From NCBI RefSeq assembly GCF_002812045.1, contig NZ_NPEG01000007.1:1-64000 (forward strand): 64,000 bases of DNA, read 5' to 3'. The notes below the pieces were generated by a model, which was given only the letters and a program-made list of their open reading frames with translations, ran no database searches and was not told the origin of the DNA. This DNA is from Leptospira haakeii. Lineage in GTDB: Bacteria > Spirochaetota > Leptospiria > Leptospirales > Leptospiraceae. The position numbers and the translations under genes are program-made. Positions within the stretch are counted from its first letter, which is position 1, and each line of letters opens with the position of its first letter. Below, one piece after another: positions 55,801 through 63,519 of the stretch.

Positions 55801-56433
55801 TGGAAGATAAGAAAAAGTATAAGAATTTCCAAATCGATCTTCAGCCTTCGTTAATCCCCAAATAACGGGAATACCGGTTGAATTGGTTATAATAGAATCG
55901 GATGAGCCTCCAAAGGTGTATGTATTTCCAGCAGGATCTTTTACGATCCAAGTGCAGGATGAATCATTGCAAGCAGATTGTTTTTGGAATCGGAAAAAGC
56001 TTTCCGGTTTTGATCTATACTCTGTCCCATTCCCACTAACATCAACAAGGCGACCAGCCAAGTCGCTTGTAAAAACATCATTTGAATCGTAAGTCATTCC
56101 GGAAGAAGTTTCTCTATATATTCCTGAAAATCCGGAAAGAGACCAACCTTCTCCGAGTAAACCTTCCCCCGATTCCCCAGAATAAGAAATATTTAAGCTT
56201 GGTCCCCAATCTTTTCGAGCAGGAGGTAATTCGATTGGAAAGTTCGCTCCGATCTTTCCTCGGAAATCTACATCCAAAACAGGTAGATCAATCGGAATCT
56301 CAGATTCTTGCGTTAGGCTTCGTAGGGCGGAAGAGAAATATCTAGAAAGCGGCGCAAAAGAGAAGCCTAACGTAGTCCCTGCTGCAAAAAGCAAAACTAT
56401 CCCAAATTGGATAGATCTATTGATCTTAATCAT
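49846..56433 (-). CDS. Giant SpvB/FG-GAP/Rhs-repeat protein with hendecad C-terminus
   Basis: The 2195-residue exported protein uses the ATG at 56433, which opens a signal (INRSIQFGIVLLFAAGTTLG); earlier starts are less likely. In order: a SpvB/TcaB-like N-terminal domain (LPPARKDWGPSLNISYSGESGEG), FG-GAP/VCBS calcium-type repeats (DTNGDGYPDYTRF, DVNGDGYDDLIAG), a TcdB-middle-like part and a long Rhs/YD-repeat shell (YDSRGNLRQKGD and many more). Two hydrophobic segments (about 1711-1728 and 1742-1763) are followed by a Gly/Ser linker, the FFHPDHLGS motif and the Rhs core end (NRYMYVSGNPVNFRDPGG). The variable C-terminus (1932-2195) has the ten hendecads, then a hydrophobic domain that I do not recognise as a known toxin. 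Confidence 0.85.
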   Translation of the reverse strand: MIKINRSIQFGIVLLFAAGTTLGFSFAPLSRYFSSALRSLTQESEIPIDLPVLDVDFRGKIGANFPIELPPARKDWGPSLNISYSGESGEGLLGEGWSLSGFSGIYRETSSGMTYDSNDVFTSDLAGRLVDVSGNGTEYRSKPESFFRFQKQSACNDSSCTWIVKDPAGNTYTFGGSSDSIITNSTGIPVIWGLTKAEDRFGNSYTFSYLPNVKRLYPQSIGYQNKTISFVYESSGSNIISYSGGLQVIGSQLLSEIQISIDGSQVRSYSFDYETGEQGRKRLISIDREDSHPQFGSGAFIPVNFQYSAYGSYSLDRNTGWDLSNKQLKFWSRTPMYDKTRCTEGAYACTVFGTTDCSYLAAEPAAYTACENTKATWFLACRLYVEAYFDSCNYGIKSPRSIGAWADTNGDGYPDYTRFYGDEDGDVQIGVLFNNKNGSYTSSNPTFDVLVQSINFNIIRSLAYGDIDGNAKTDLILSNGSILKNYITNGSRYLSNDDFSFSIASPTYLTEVPQFYTLSWLYDLNRDGRSDHIRITGPDEIRVRFSNGTNFTNEKIYSVPDVTSNPGEFFDINSDGIPEFVRYTSSNGIEVYRFSSDLNSLVLNTYTVGNNGQAANFNPDSGSLATRFWGDPNGDGLLDFITYENDTLEIYWNRFDSFSTTPTTVSISGLTFNNEPNKFKSYRFGDVNGDGYDDLIAGNGTNIRIFLSDGTKILSGPVKTIAASDEFDLVDLNSDGRLDLVVYKVPDNSITGGWEAYISKIGLPGNILTKITGAYGLESSISYVRRNDPSVSSLILPSSNSYPIIADNGGDLIVSSIFNKISDTVSETISYVYENGKIAIGDPYTSGYLGFSKITTTNSRTNVKTIETYNQSSYLFSGNKISEEMRYINGAQESIVTQKTYTYESASFNSLPYNRLSASSETTYLGGVQVASSSSTFTYDSCGNSKVSSEIGTSGTITRTQVFTCDTTNWVLNQPLTDKTEHNGVLTDNKLYSYDDKELRTVTEFPNTSVTKTRTFAYDTYGNPITVTDSKGKETNIEYDSATSTFVTKTMNPLGHATSMEYESVYGLETKVTNANGGVDSREFDAYGRILRRIKPGESDWSEEYEYGNTGKPNEEYTQKSVRDDSYGELRYKEYTDIFGNIRRKESTSIQGSLLVEEAEYRADGKLLRQSTPYIQNVTPNDWVNYEYSGPEGRVSFVSSPDGKTVNITYSGLTTTSVIKNGSETLNTEIETKDTFGNTISKNSNGAIISYEYDEANRLTKILDPAQGETNFTYDLLGNKKTVSDTSTGTSSHDYDSEGNLIRTTDARGRSIRNEYDDINRITRTYTDGSETQILYAYDSAPNGIGKPASVSDGSGITNLEYDIKGNIVRKVRAIDDLTFVFRYTYDNQDRLQDFTYPDGSVSHYFYSEMGIMTGITMDMPDLGSYNHPVVKYEGPFPGTSGNFRVLRTLGNGVQSDIAFDPILKRPTGLKTTLKNGSLAQNLTYDYDSKDNIKKIIDLLRPDRTQNFQFDSLNRLVSATGKYGAESYTYDSRGNLRQKGDTTLNYSDSSKPYRITSAISNLAGTTTYSYDSSGNIVNRGGDSLTYDAFGKLVDIQPYGGGDRIRMNYGFDGIRVKKVRDADASIEYYPDPSYEVVRKPGQPDTHTLYIRGLSGDLVSQLARQDANLISAMEVSDSNKLTKAYWKPGIDKLVGISKSSFHSFLYDYNGKLSLRYDLLVWALILITAYYWFWKNRERIKEFSSPRLSSVAPIILTVMIFSTVNNCGIFIPNQGEEGVPPWALIPLGNTDGAPSIDSPGNGSGGGSGSIGGTPIPGMIFFHPDHLGSISMVSNGEGGVMTGGDLGGASLISYKPYGEIDRTNSSGPDIFRYKYTGQQEDRESSLYYYKARFFDPKIGRFLQPDSVIASAKSQGMNRYMYVSGNPVNFRDPGGHNEYVHMFNEILKTMFHHANGAMAYAGRSVDHLWRGYFREVDHAFKQYMHNIDHQWRGHFRRIDHAIRGPLRTIDHSLRGYAREIDHSVRSYLTALDHGVKAHFRRVDDGFRRTMARIDRGFRTAARGVDQTARRIGEAFEQEVLGKRHTDGDRWSRLADRVIPGIFSGGLQHGIYLLTGDKFFKFGFVGLGIDVSIWASYENRGFGIYEKLSPIGLIGLLIVYNEWGFDENPIFRNIMIMYMYKKFGLSPGACMVGGQEFYDCD
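50230..50559 (-). repeat. Ten 33-bp coding repeats (11-residue D-H hendecads)
   Basis: Exactly 330 bp of the Rhs gene encode ten successive 11-residue units (residues 1959-2068). Examples are SVDHLWRGYFR, NIDHQWRGHFR, TIDHSLRGYAR and EIDHSVRSYLT, with consensus x-(V/I)-D-H-x-x-R-x-x-x-R. The last three units decay (VDDGF, IDRGF, VDQTA). The DNA copies are well diverged, so the protein pattern, not recent slippage, is being kept. Confidence 0.9.
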
Positions 56434-56561
56434 CCTAAACACCTTTTCCACTTCTAACATTCCCCAAAAAAACATTGCATTATTAGGGAATTCTAAAATT
56501 TGTCTATTTATTGGAATAAAAACGAAGTATTTCCGATATTGTGTCAAGTGAATTTGTTTAA

Positions 56562-57539
56562 ATGAAAATTAATGCCAATTCTTTGCGGAAAATGAATTCT
56601 TTTTCCGCTTTTATACAAATTTTCAAATTTCATCTAACGTATGGAATTATTCTCCAGGGATTTCTATCTTGTACGTATGTTCCTGTTTCTGGATGGGGTA
56701 CTGTTACTGGTGGGGAAGCAAAAAGAAAGCTAGGGGCAGCTATTTCTTCTCAAGCATCTATCTCAACCTTTCTGAATCTATCCGGAATCAGTAATGGTGG
56801 GACCTGTGGAGGCGGAGCAATCAATCAAAATCTAACTGAGAATGAATCGAATGGTAACGATACATTTCAAGAAGCATATTTATCTAGTTATAATAAAGTA
56901 TTAATTCCTGGCGTTAACGGATCAACAATGACTTACACAGGGGCTATTGATTCAGATAATGAATTTGATTTCATTTACGTATATAGTAATGTTCCTTCTC
57001 AAATAGATATTCTCAAAACAGGCGGAACTGCAACCTGCGGAGCTTTTTTTGGACTCGAATATCATAATAATAATACTAGTGAAGATGTTGGATTCGGTTC
57101 CCCTGATCCAATCGGGCATGGTTTTTATGGATCAGGGCCTTCTCTGACAGATAATGACGAAATTTATATTAGATGCACAGGTACGACTGCCCAAACATAT
57201 ACTATTTTGTTCACCGACCAAACCCCTATATCCCCAACTACACCTACTATTACAGATCCTTCAAATGTATCTGATAATTCTTTTTTAGCTAGTTATATCT
57301 TCTTTAGCACTGCTCATATAGATCCGTCAAAAACCTATACGGAAGAATCCGTAGATTCTTGCATTTCAGAGATAAAGAAAAAAGGACCTATAATCACATT
57401 ATATAATGCAGAAGCAAAACGTCAGGCGTCTCTATGTGGTAAGGAAACCGTTACAATAGATAGAAACATTATGCTTGGCAATGCTTGTAAATTGGAACAA
57501 GCAAAAGTAATCCAACTTGGAGATCTAGGGTTCCCTTAA
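56562..57539 (+). CDS. Putative lipoprotein, first gene of the divergent operon
   Basis: The 325-residue protein has a signal ending GFLSC (lipid Cys37; if the internal ATG at 56592 is used, Cys27). A Gly/Asn/Thr-rich beta region follows, containing GAIDSDNEFDFIYVYSNVPSQIDILKTGG, similar to pre-peptidase-C-type or anchor-type beta-sandwiches. A Cys-containing C-terminal part resembles the 'NAEAKRQASLCG' ends of other Leptospira lipoproteins. It is divergent from the Rhs gene, with a 128-bp promoter gap. I do not recognise a function. Confidence 0.65.
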   Translation: MKINANSLRKMNSFSAFIQIFKFHLTYGIILQGFLSCTYVPVSGWGTVTGGEAKRKLGAAISSQASISTFLNLSGISNGGTCGGGAINQNLTENESNGNDTFQEAYLSSYNKVLIPGVNGSTMTYTGAIDSDNEFDFIYVYSNVPSQIDILKTGGTATCGAFFGLEYHNNNTSEDVGFGSPDPIGHGFYGSGPSLTDNDEIYIRCTGTTAQTYTILFTDQTPISPTTPTITDPSNVSDNSFLASYIFFSTAHIDPSKTYTEESVDSCISEIKKKGPIITLYNAEAKRQASLCGKETVTIDRNIMLGNACKLEQAKVIQLGDLGFP

Positions 57540-57552
57540 AGGTTAACACTTA

Positions 57553-58425
57553 ATGCGAATTTTTTTATACCTATTCATATTTATCCTTTCCTCTTATCAA
57601 GTCAAAGCAGCAGAATTATTACTAAAAAATGGAAACTCTTACTTACTTGATGTAGTCCACGAAGACGATCGAAATGTTCAAGTAAATTGGAAGGGTAGAG
57701 TTTATACTATTCCGAAAAAGGAAGTTCAGAAATTAGATTATTCTAAGAAGGGAAGTCAAACTTCTTATCGTTATTCTACTTTTATTTTAAAAGATGGAAG
57801 TAGGATTCGTGGTGTTATTGCCGAAGAAAGGGATAAGGGCTATACAATTAGGACTGATGTCGGATTTTTAGAAATAGAAAAATCTCAAATCCAAGATATG
57901 GACAATGGAGGTAGTTCTTCTCCAGATCTTCCAAATGAGTATTTAACTGAATCTGTAAAGCAACCTGAAACTATTCTTGGAGGGAGTCTAAGTTTTTTAG
58001 CTAATACTGCCCCGATCGCACCCGCTCATAGTGTAACTGGAGGTGCAGGATTTTTCGTTGAACCAGCTTTCTTATTTTTATCTGAAAAATATCAAGTTGG
58101 TTTTAAAACAGAATATCTCATTTCACCTGGAAATTCTAATTACTCCTTTCTAAACGCATATTCTTATATTAAGAAAGATTTTGGTTCGGGTGAATCAAAA
58201 AACTGGTATGGAATTCTCGGAGCAGGATTTGGTTCTGTTAGATATCAAAGGGGAGAAACACAAGTCTCTGGAGTAGACCCACTTGGTTATGTTGAGTTTG
58301 GATACCAAGGATGGAAACTAGGTAATATGGTTTTTCGATCGGGACTAAGAGCGAACTGTTATTTTGAATCAAGAGGAACAGTCTGCATGGGCGGATTAGA
58401 AATCTCTTTAGGTTATAGAATATGA
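57553..58425 (+). CDS. Exported protein with SH3-like modules and a barrel-like domain
   Basis: The 290-residue protein has a signal peptide (FLYLFIFILSSYQVKAA). Two short beta modules follow (LLLKNGNSYLLDVVHEDDRNVQVNWKGRVYTIPKKEVQKLDY; FILKDGSRIRGVIAEERDKGYTIRTD). The C-terminal Gly/aromatic part (about 140-290) reads as outer-membrane strands (GAGFFVEPAFLF, YGILGAGFGSVRY, ending LGYRI). It overlaps the following Kelch gene by 4 bp. A membrane-anchored assembly factor for the island's surface proteins is one possibility. Confidence 0.6.
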   Translation: MRIFLYLFIFILSSYQVKAAELLLKNGNSYLLDVVHEDDRNVQVNWKGRVYTIPKKEVQKLDYSKKGSQTSYRYSTFILKDGSRIRGVIAEERDKGYTIRTDVGFLEIEKSQIQDMDNGGSSSPDLPNEYLTESVKQPETILGGSLSFLANTAPIAPAHSVTGGAGFFVEPAFLFLSEKYQVGFKTEYLISPGNSNYSFLNAYSYIKKDFGSGESKNWYGILGAGFGSVRYQRGETQVSGVDPLGYVEFGYQGWKLGNMVFRSGLRANCYFESRGTVCMGGLEISLGYRI

Positions 58426-59807
58426 AAAGTTTATACCGAAGTATTTTCTTTCTGCATTTAATAGCTACATTATCTTACTGCGATAATTCACCTTTGAATG
58501 AAGGAGGTGGATTAGAAGATGTTTCGATAAAATCTTTTTATCTATCGAACGGGTCAAAACAAGTTCAGTTCACATGGACCTGTTCAGAATCCGCTGAAGG
58601 GTATATCCTTTATTTTAACGGTAGCGGTTCGCAGAATATTCTGATAAGTCCGATGGAAGGAAAAACACATTTACTTCCGATAGCTAACCTGACGCCAAAT
58701 TCCGAATATACTGCATATTTAGGATGTGGAAAACCAGAAGACAGAAGAGTCATGATGGTTCCCTTTAAAACTTGGATTAGTGATGATCCAATTAAAACAA
58801 GGGGTATTTGGATAGTAGGAGGAGTTGGAGCGGATAATAACCCAGTTGCACAGATAGACCTGTATGATCCTGTAGAAAACCGCTGGTACTCTTCTATAAC
58901 AAGAGTACCAACTCCAAGAGCGTTTGCTTCTGTAGTAAATTTTAAAGGTAAGATTTTTGTGATTGGGGGATTAACAAAGTCTGGATCTACATTCTCTGTT
59001 TCATCAGTTGTTGAAGCTTATGAACCATTTACTGGGATATGGACAACCTATGGTTCTGCTCCAGATGCGATACATAGCGGAATTCCTGCTACCGTAGGGA
59101 ATGAAATTTATATCATCGCTAATGCATTGGATACTAACGTAACCGTAGGGTATCCGACAAGCCGCGTATATAAACTATTTCCAGAAATCGGAACGCTAGG
59201 GACTTGGTCACCGCTCTTTACTTCCTTAACTCAAATCCTTCCGAGAGTTGATATGGGAGGTTGTGGAATCAACGGCAGTATTTTCTATACAGGAGGAAGA
59301 TTAGCTTCCGACGGATCTGCATCTGCTTTTAATTCTGATGCATATATCCCCGCCTCTAACTCCACTACTTCAATTGGAGAGCCATCGATCAATACCTCAG
59401 CTCGTCACGGAATAGGGTCAGCTTGTTATCGTCCGATTCCAAGTGATCCAAATCCAGGGGATGGTCCTGGCGTATTAGCAGTCGGTGGTTCTACTTCTGG
59501 TAATCTATTCCAACCTGTTACACAAGTTACTCCAACGAATCTTTATGATTTTTATAGGCTAGGTACAAGTTCTGCGAATTTTCAAGCTGGTCCAGTATTA
59601 CCAGTAGCAACATATTTTCCCGCAGTAGAAATTTCTTACGATCTCCGTAGGGCTTTTGTTTTTGGTGGTGCTACAGCATTAAATATCCCAAGTAAATCAG
59701 TCTATTCAATCGATTTGGGTAACCCTGTTGCAGGACCTTGGGCAAGCATTACTTCAGAAATGCCAGTCGCAAGATATGGACACTCAGCAGTAATTATAAG
59801 TAGGTAA
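58422..59807 (+). CDS. Kelch-repeat lipoprotein with fibronectin-III-like domain
   Basis: The 461-residue lipoprotein (TLSYC, lipid Cys20) has an FN3-like domain (about 30-115; VQFTWTCSESAEGYILYF, LTPNSEYTAYLGC). About five Kelch blades follow (IWIVGGVGADNNPVAQIDLYDPVENRW, GKIFVIGGLTKSG, LRRAFVFGGA, ARYGHSAVII). It should form a surface propeller for protein or glycan binding. It is coupled to the upstream gene by ATGA overlap and lies 4 bp before the TPR-like gene. Compare the Kelch lipoprotein at 45004 on the other side of the Rhs gene. Confidence 0.8.
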   Translation: MKSLYRSIFFLHLIATLSYCDNSPLNEGGGLEDVSIKSFYLSNGSKQVQFTWTCSESAEGYILYFNGSGSQNILISPMEGKTHLLPIANLTPNSEYTAYLGCGKPEDRRVMMVPFKTWISDDPIKTRGIWIVGGVGADNNPVAQIDLYDPVENRWYSSITRVPTPRAFASVVNFKGKIFVIGGLTKSGSTFSVSSVVEAYEPFTGIWTTYGSAPDAIHSGIPATVGNEIYIIANALDTNVTVGYPTSRVYKLFPEIGTLGTWSPLFTSLTQILPRVDMGGCGINGSIFYTGGRLASDGSASAFNSDAYIPASNSTTSIGEPSINTSARHGIGSACYRPIPSDPNPGDGPGVLAVGGSTSGNLFQPVTQVTPTNLYDFYRLGTSSANFQAGPVLPVATYFPAVEISYDLRRAFVFGGATALNIPSKSVYSIDLGNPVAGPWASITSEMPVARYGHSAVIISR

Positions 59808-59811
59808 AAGA

Positions 59812-60441
59812 ATGCGAGAATTGTTCAGACCATTTTTTTTCTTTCTGCTTATTTCATCTTTTATTAATATTTATTCAGAATCAGCAGATACAAATTATTC
59901 TCAGATACGTGAATTGATTAACCGAAACAAAATCTCTGAAGCGCAAGAAGCTCTCAAACCGTTAATGGAATCTGATCCAGATAATCCCACACTTAATCTT
60001 TATCAAACAGAGATTTGGATAATTCAAGGAGAAGAAAATTACCATACCGGGAACTTAAAAACCGCCTATGAATATTTTACAAAGGCGCAGACTACTTGGG
60101 TAAGTCATCCTACTGTTAGAAGCAGAATAGCTGAGTTACGAGGAAAGACGTTGGTTGATCGACCTAAGACTGAGTTAAGATTTAAAACGAACAAACCGAT
60201 TTCTTCAGAAATTCAGAATAAAGGAAATGTAATAGTTTTAGCAGACCCGGAAATCTTAGAGTTAACGAATCAACTTAAAGACGGGCTAAAGAATAGGATC
60301 ACCGAGTTAGAACAAAGGATCATGGAAACCGATACAAAAAAAGAGTCCTTAAATATCCCGCAAAAATGGATTCTATCTTTATTTGGTATATCACTTTTGA
60401 CTAATTTATTTCTATCGATATTATTCTTTAGAAAAAGTTAG
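59812..60441 (+). CDS. TPR-like exported protein with C-terminal membrane anchor
   Basis: The 209-residue protein has an N-terminal signal (FFFFLLISSFINIYS). One or two TPR-like helical repeats follow (EAQEALKPLMESDPDNPTLNLYQ, YHTGNLKTAYEYFTKAQ), then a coiled-coil stretch (LTNQLKDGLKNRITELEQRIME) and a C-terminal transmembrane helix (WILSLFGISLLTNLFLSILFF). It ends the four-gene operon. It may act as a scaffold at the membrane for the exported proteins upstream. Confidence 0.65.
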   Translation: MRELFRPFFFFLLISSFINIYSESADTNYSQIRELINRNKISEAQEALKPLMESDPDNPTLNLYQTEIWIIQGEENYHTGNLKTAYEYFTKAQTTWVSHPTVRSRIAELRGKTLVDRPKTELRFKTNKPISSEIQNKGNVIVLADPEILELTNQLKDGLKNRITELEQRIMETDTKKESLNIPQKWILSLFGISLLTNLFLSILFFRKS

Positions 60442-60446
60442 AATGA

Positions 60447-60557
60447 AATACAGCAAGAACTCCCTCTGTAGGAGCTTACTCTTATGAAACAGATCATTTA
60501 GGCCCAACTACAATGTTGATCGATGGATACGGGAACCAGCTACCGATCATATCATGA
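60447..60557 (+). pseudogene. Rhs core fragment (orphan remnant)
   Basis: An open plus-strand stretch reads TDHLGPTTMLIDGYGNQL and stops at TGA 60555-60557. The T/P-D-H-L-G motif with the following turn is the same core element found in the large Rhs protein as FFHPDHLGSISMVSNGEG. There is no start or Rhs repeat upstream and nothing downstream. It is a scrap of a former Rhs gene in the 126-bp gap before the convergent amidase. Confidence 0.6.
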
Positions 60558-60567
60558 ACCACAAAAA

Positions 60568-61923
60568 TCATTCCTCCCTTACAACCCTAAAGTAATTCCC
60601 TTCCTTCAAGTTTTCATAACGTGCCCAGTCTATTTTTTTCCCCTTTGGGACGTAAGGTAAATCCGCAGATTTGATTTTGATCCCATGGAATAAGGAATAA
60701 ACACCCACTGCCAAGCTGATCGCAGTGTCCTTTCTTCTTTGGGTAAGGATTTTCATATCCTTCTCCTTATCAATATAACCAATTTCTAAATAAGCCGAGA
60801 TTGCATTGATAAATGTAGGAAGACTATAAGTGGAGATATACGGTTTATTGATAGGACCGGGATTGGATAATTCTTCTTCCGAATTAGGCAAGGTTCTGAG
60901 ACCATATTGCAAAAATCTCATGAGTTCGGTTGCAGCGTAATGATTGTCTCCTCCGAATCCTTCTGCGCCGTCTTCTCTTCTCCAGAGTTCAGGTTCGGCT
61001 CTTTCTCTATCCCAAAATTTTCCCTTGGCGGAATATTCCGAATGTTTTTTGGCATAGGGCCCAGGACCATCTAACACTGCTTTATCGATCCAACCGGTCG
61101 AGTCAGCATATTTCCAAGTCACCATGTTTTGGCGATATCCTTCGAAATTGGAAAGATCCGTTTTTTTCCCGGATTTGTTCGGCCAATAACCGTTAAAATA
61201 GATCCATGCATCCGCTACTGCGTTTTCTAAACGGGACCATTCCATTTTGAAACGCATCCACTCACTCCAAGGTCCATCTTCAAAAGATTTGGAAGATTTT
61301 CCTTCTGAGATTTTTCGCAAATTATAGAATGTGCGATAAGAAGGAGAAAGAACTGCTGCCATTCCTCCCGGATGTCCTTTCCAACTTGGATTCAAATGCA
61401 AAGATAAAACTAAATAAGGTCGAGCAGCGTTGATCCTAGAAATTCTTCCGGGTTTGATCTTTCCGGATTTTTTATCGGGATAATCATACAATCTATAAAA
61501 AGCATTCGGGTCAGAAGATAGATCGGCTCCTTCTTCCTTTGCTGTTTCTTCTCTAGTAAGATCCGAATCGATTCGGATCCAAGGGAGTGTATCGTTCGTG
61601 AATTTTTTTGCGTATGATCTGAATGTTTCGAATCCTTCCTGAGTTTTGGTAAGGTCCAGGATTTCTTTTACTTCTTTTGCAAGAGCTAATACTACTTCAC
61701 TTTCTCTTCTAGATTTTGTTTGGGCGCCTGCCTTATAAGGTTCTAGATATTTATTAGAGATTGGGTCGTATTTATCTCCATGTTCTTCCTTAGGTTTTAG
61801 ATCCAGACCGCCATGGCCTGGATCTATGACTATATTATAGGTTCTTTTCGGGTTTGTTTCTTGGGAAGAAACGGAAAATGAAAGAATAAGAACTAAAAGG
61901 ATGGAAATTATTTTTCGTATCAC
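60568..61923 (-). CDS. N-acetylmuramoyl-L-alanine amidase (Amidase_3)
   Basis: The 451-residue exported protein (signal FSVSSQ) has zinc-ligand motifs of Amidase_3 enzymes: VIDPGHGG (His37), Glu in [22 protein letters not shown] and the catalytic Glu in [12 protein letters not shown]. Large inserts between these motifs make it longer than AmiC-type enzymes (about 180-residue domain). It cleaves the amide between muramic acid and the peptide stem. The start is GTG at 61923. A strong hairpin lies in the leader, between the gene upstream and this start. Confidence 0.85.
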   Translation of the reverse strand: MIRKIISILLVLILSFSVSSQETNPKRTYNIVIDPGHGGLDLKPKEEHGDKYDPISNKYLEPYKAGAQTKSRRESEVVLALAKEVKEILDLTKTQEGFETFRSYAKKFTNDTLPWIRIDSDLTREETAKEEGADLSSDPNAFYRLYDYPDKKSGKIKPGRISRINAARPYLVLSLHLNPSWKGHPGGMAAVLSPSYRTFYNLRKISEGKSSKSFEDGPWSEWMRFKMEWSRLENAVADAWIYFNGYWPNKSGKKTDLSNFEGYRQNMVTWKYADSTGWIDKAVLDGPGPYAKKHSEYSAKGKFWDRERAEPELWRREDGAEGFGGDNHYAATELMRFLQYGLRTLPNSEEELSNPGPINKPYISTYSLPTFINAISAYLEIGYIDKEKDMKILTQRRKDTAISLAVGVYSLFHGIKIKSADLPYVPKGKKIDWARYENLKEGNYFRVVREE

Positions 61924-61943
61924 GTATGGAAATTTATTTCTCC

Positions 61944-61972
61944 GGGGATATCAGGCACAGCCTGTTATCCCC
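61944..61972. repeat. Strong hairpin between co-directional genes
   Basis: GGGGATATCAGGC and GCCTGTTATCCCC form a 13-bp stem with one T-T mismatch around a 3-nt loop. There is no T-tract. It sits between the stop of the exported protein gene (62022) and the GTG of the amidase, so RNA processing, stability or translational control is possible. Confidence 0.6.
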
Positions 61973-62021
61973 ATGTGATACGTCAAGGAAGGAATCCGAA
62001 TGTTTTCGGCTGGGGAATCTT

Positions 62022-62777
62022 TTAAAGTTTAGATTCTGCGTACACCATATTGCGGTTGTCGCTCAGATCCACCTTGTATTTCTCCCGGACATTTTTACTT
62101 TCCTCTTCCGTTTTTAATTTGCTGAGGATAGAAATTCCGTATTCTTTCGCGATCCTTAGATGCATCAGGCTATCCTTAAATCTGGAGTCCCTTCTCATCT
62201 TCTCTGCTTGGATAAATTGGTAATAAGCGATCTGAAGTTTGTGTTGGTTATAAGACACTTCTCTTCCTGCGTATCCTTTCGCAGCTGCACCAGGTCCGGA
62301 CTTTTGTTCGATGGATACGATCGCATCCGCGCATTCTCCCAAGAGCTGATCCACTTTTTGGTTATATAGATCGGAGAATTTTCCGTATAGTTTATTGGTC
62401 TCGTCTTCCGTTTCTCTCATCTTACGGCCGGCGACAATATATTTGCGCATTAAAGAATATCGATATGCTTCGTTGTATTTTTTCCAGATGGTATCGAAAT
62501 CCTGTTGGGAATTCTGGACCTGAGATCCGAAATTTTTTACAACCACTTCTAAAGCGCCTAAATCATTTTTGATCTTGATCTGAGTGGAATCCAAGGTTCT
62601 GGCAAAATGGAATTCCTCCAAATAATCTCCCTGGTATTTAGGATCTTCAGCCGCATTGGCCAAGGCAGAACCCTTACCGTCATTACTTGTAGGTTTATTT
62701 TGTGCAGATACGCCGTACGAAATTATAAAGAATGCCGCAAGAACCGCGACGATCCGAGGGAAAGAAATTTTTGTCAT
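62022..62777 (-). CDS. Exported helical protein of unknown function
   Basis: The ATG at 62777 has AAGGG upstream and opens a signal peptide ([26 protein letters not shown]), giving 251 residues. The mature protein is almost wholly helical and charged, with coiled-coil-like stretches ([77 protein letters not shown]). It may be an envelope-associated TPR-like protein. It lies 98 bp before the amidase. Confidence 0.65.
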   Translation of the reverse strand: MTKISFPRIVAVLAAFFIISYGVSAQNKPTSNDGKGSALANAAEDPKYQGDYLEEFHFARTLDSTQIKIKNDLGALEVVVKNFGSQVQNSQQDFDTIWKKYNEAYRYSLMRKYIVAGRKMRETEDETNKLYGKFSDLYNQKVDQLLGECADAIVSIEQKSGPGAAAKGYAGREVSYNQHKLQIAYYQFIQAEKMRRDSRFKDSLMHLRIAKEYGISILSKLKTEEESKNVREKYKVDLSDNRNMVYAESKL

Positions 62778-62831
62778 GTGATCGACCCTTCGCGGTAATA
62801 TAACACAACGCTTAAGAAGCAAACAAGCTTT

Positions 62832-63518
62832 TTATTGCTTAAAATCGAAACATAATATTCCGTCACCAACAGGGAATAAGGTGTATTCTATCTTGGAACT
62901 TTTGATTAGGGACCATAATTTGCGCACAGCCTGATCAGAAGGAGCTTGGTTTTCAGGATCAGCAATCCTTCCATGCCATAAAACATTATCATAGATCACT
63001 CTTAAATTTCTGGTTTTACCCTTTTCGAGGATCATTTCCAAAATTTCCGGATAACGGATCTTATCACAATCCACGAACATCAGCTCTTTTTTGCCTAAGG
63101 AAGAAGGTTCTAAAAATCCTTTTGCGATCTCAGAACAATCCGCATTTGTAAATTCCACTCTATTCGAATTAGGTTCCAACTTGGCAAAAAATTCTTTCGC
63201 GACTTGGATGAAGTCTGCTTCTCTATCTACTGTTTGGATCTTTGTATCTTTTCGGACTGAGGAGATAAGCCAGAATAAGGAAATCCCGTAACCGGTTCCT
63301 AGTTCCAAAATTACATCCGGATCCCAAGAAGAAGCTAAAAATGCAAGTACTGCTCCTGAAGCAGGAGTTAAAACAGGGAACTGATCTTGAGCGGCTCTCT
63401 TTTCCAGATCCTCCAGCCAATCAAAAGGGCGCTTTACTAATTCTGAATGGATCCAATCCTCTAATCCATCTTTATAAATAGAAGTCCCGTATTTCTGTTT
63501 TGGATTTTGTGAAGGCAT
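62832..63518 (-). CDS. O-methyltransferase (class I SAM-dependent)
   Basis: The 228-residue protein has the Methyltransf_3/COMT-type layout: SAM motif ILELGTGYGIS, the acidic end of strand two (VDREADF), NADCSEIA, then MFVDCDKIRYPEIL and VIYDNVLWHG, which supply metal-binding Asp and Asn residues. It methylates a hydroxyl of an unknown small molecule. It starts 1 bp after the stop of the metallo-hydrolase gene and continues its operon. Confidence 0.85.
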   Translation of the reverse strand: MPSQNPKQKYGTSIYKDGLEDWIHSELVKRPFDWLEDLEKRAAQDQFPVLTPASGAVLAFLASSWDPDVILELGTGYGISLFWLISSVRKDTKIQTVDREADFIQVAKEFFAKLEPNSNRVEFTNADCSEIAKGFLEPSSLGKKELMFVDCDKIRYPEILEMILEKGKTRNLRVIYDNVLWHGRIADPENQAPSDQAVRKLWSLIKSSKIEYTLFPVGDGILCFDFKQ

Positions 63519-63519
63519 A

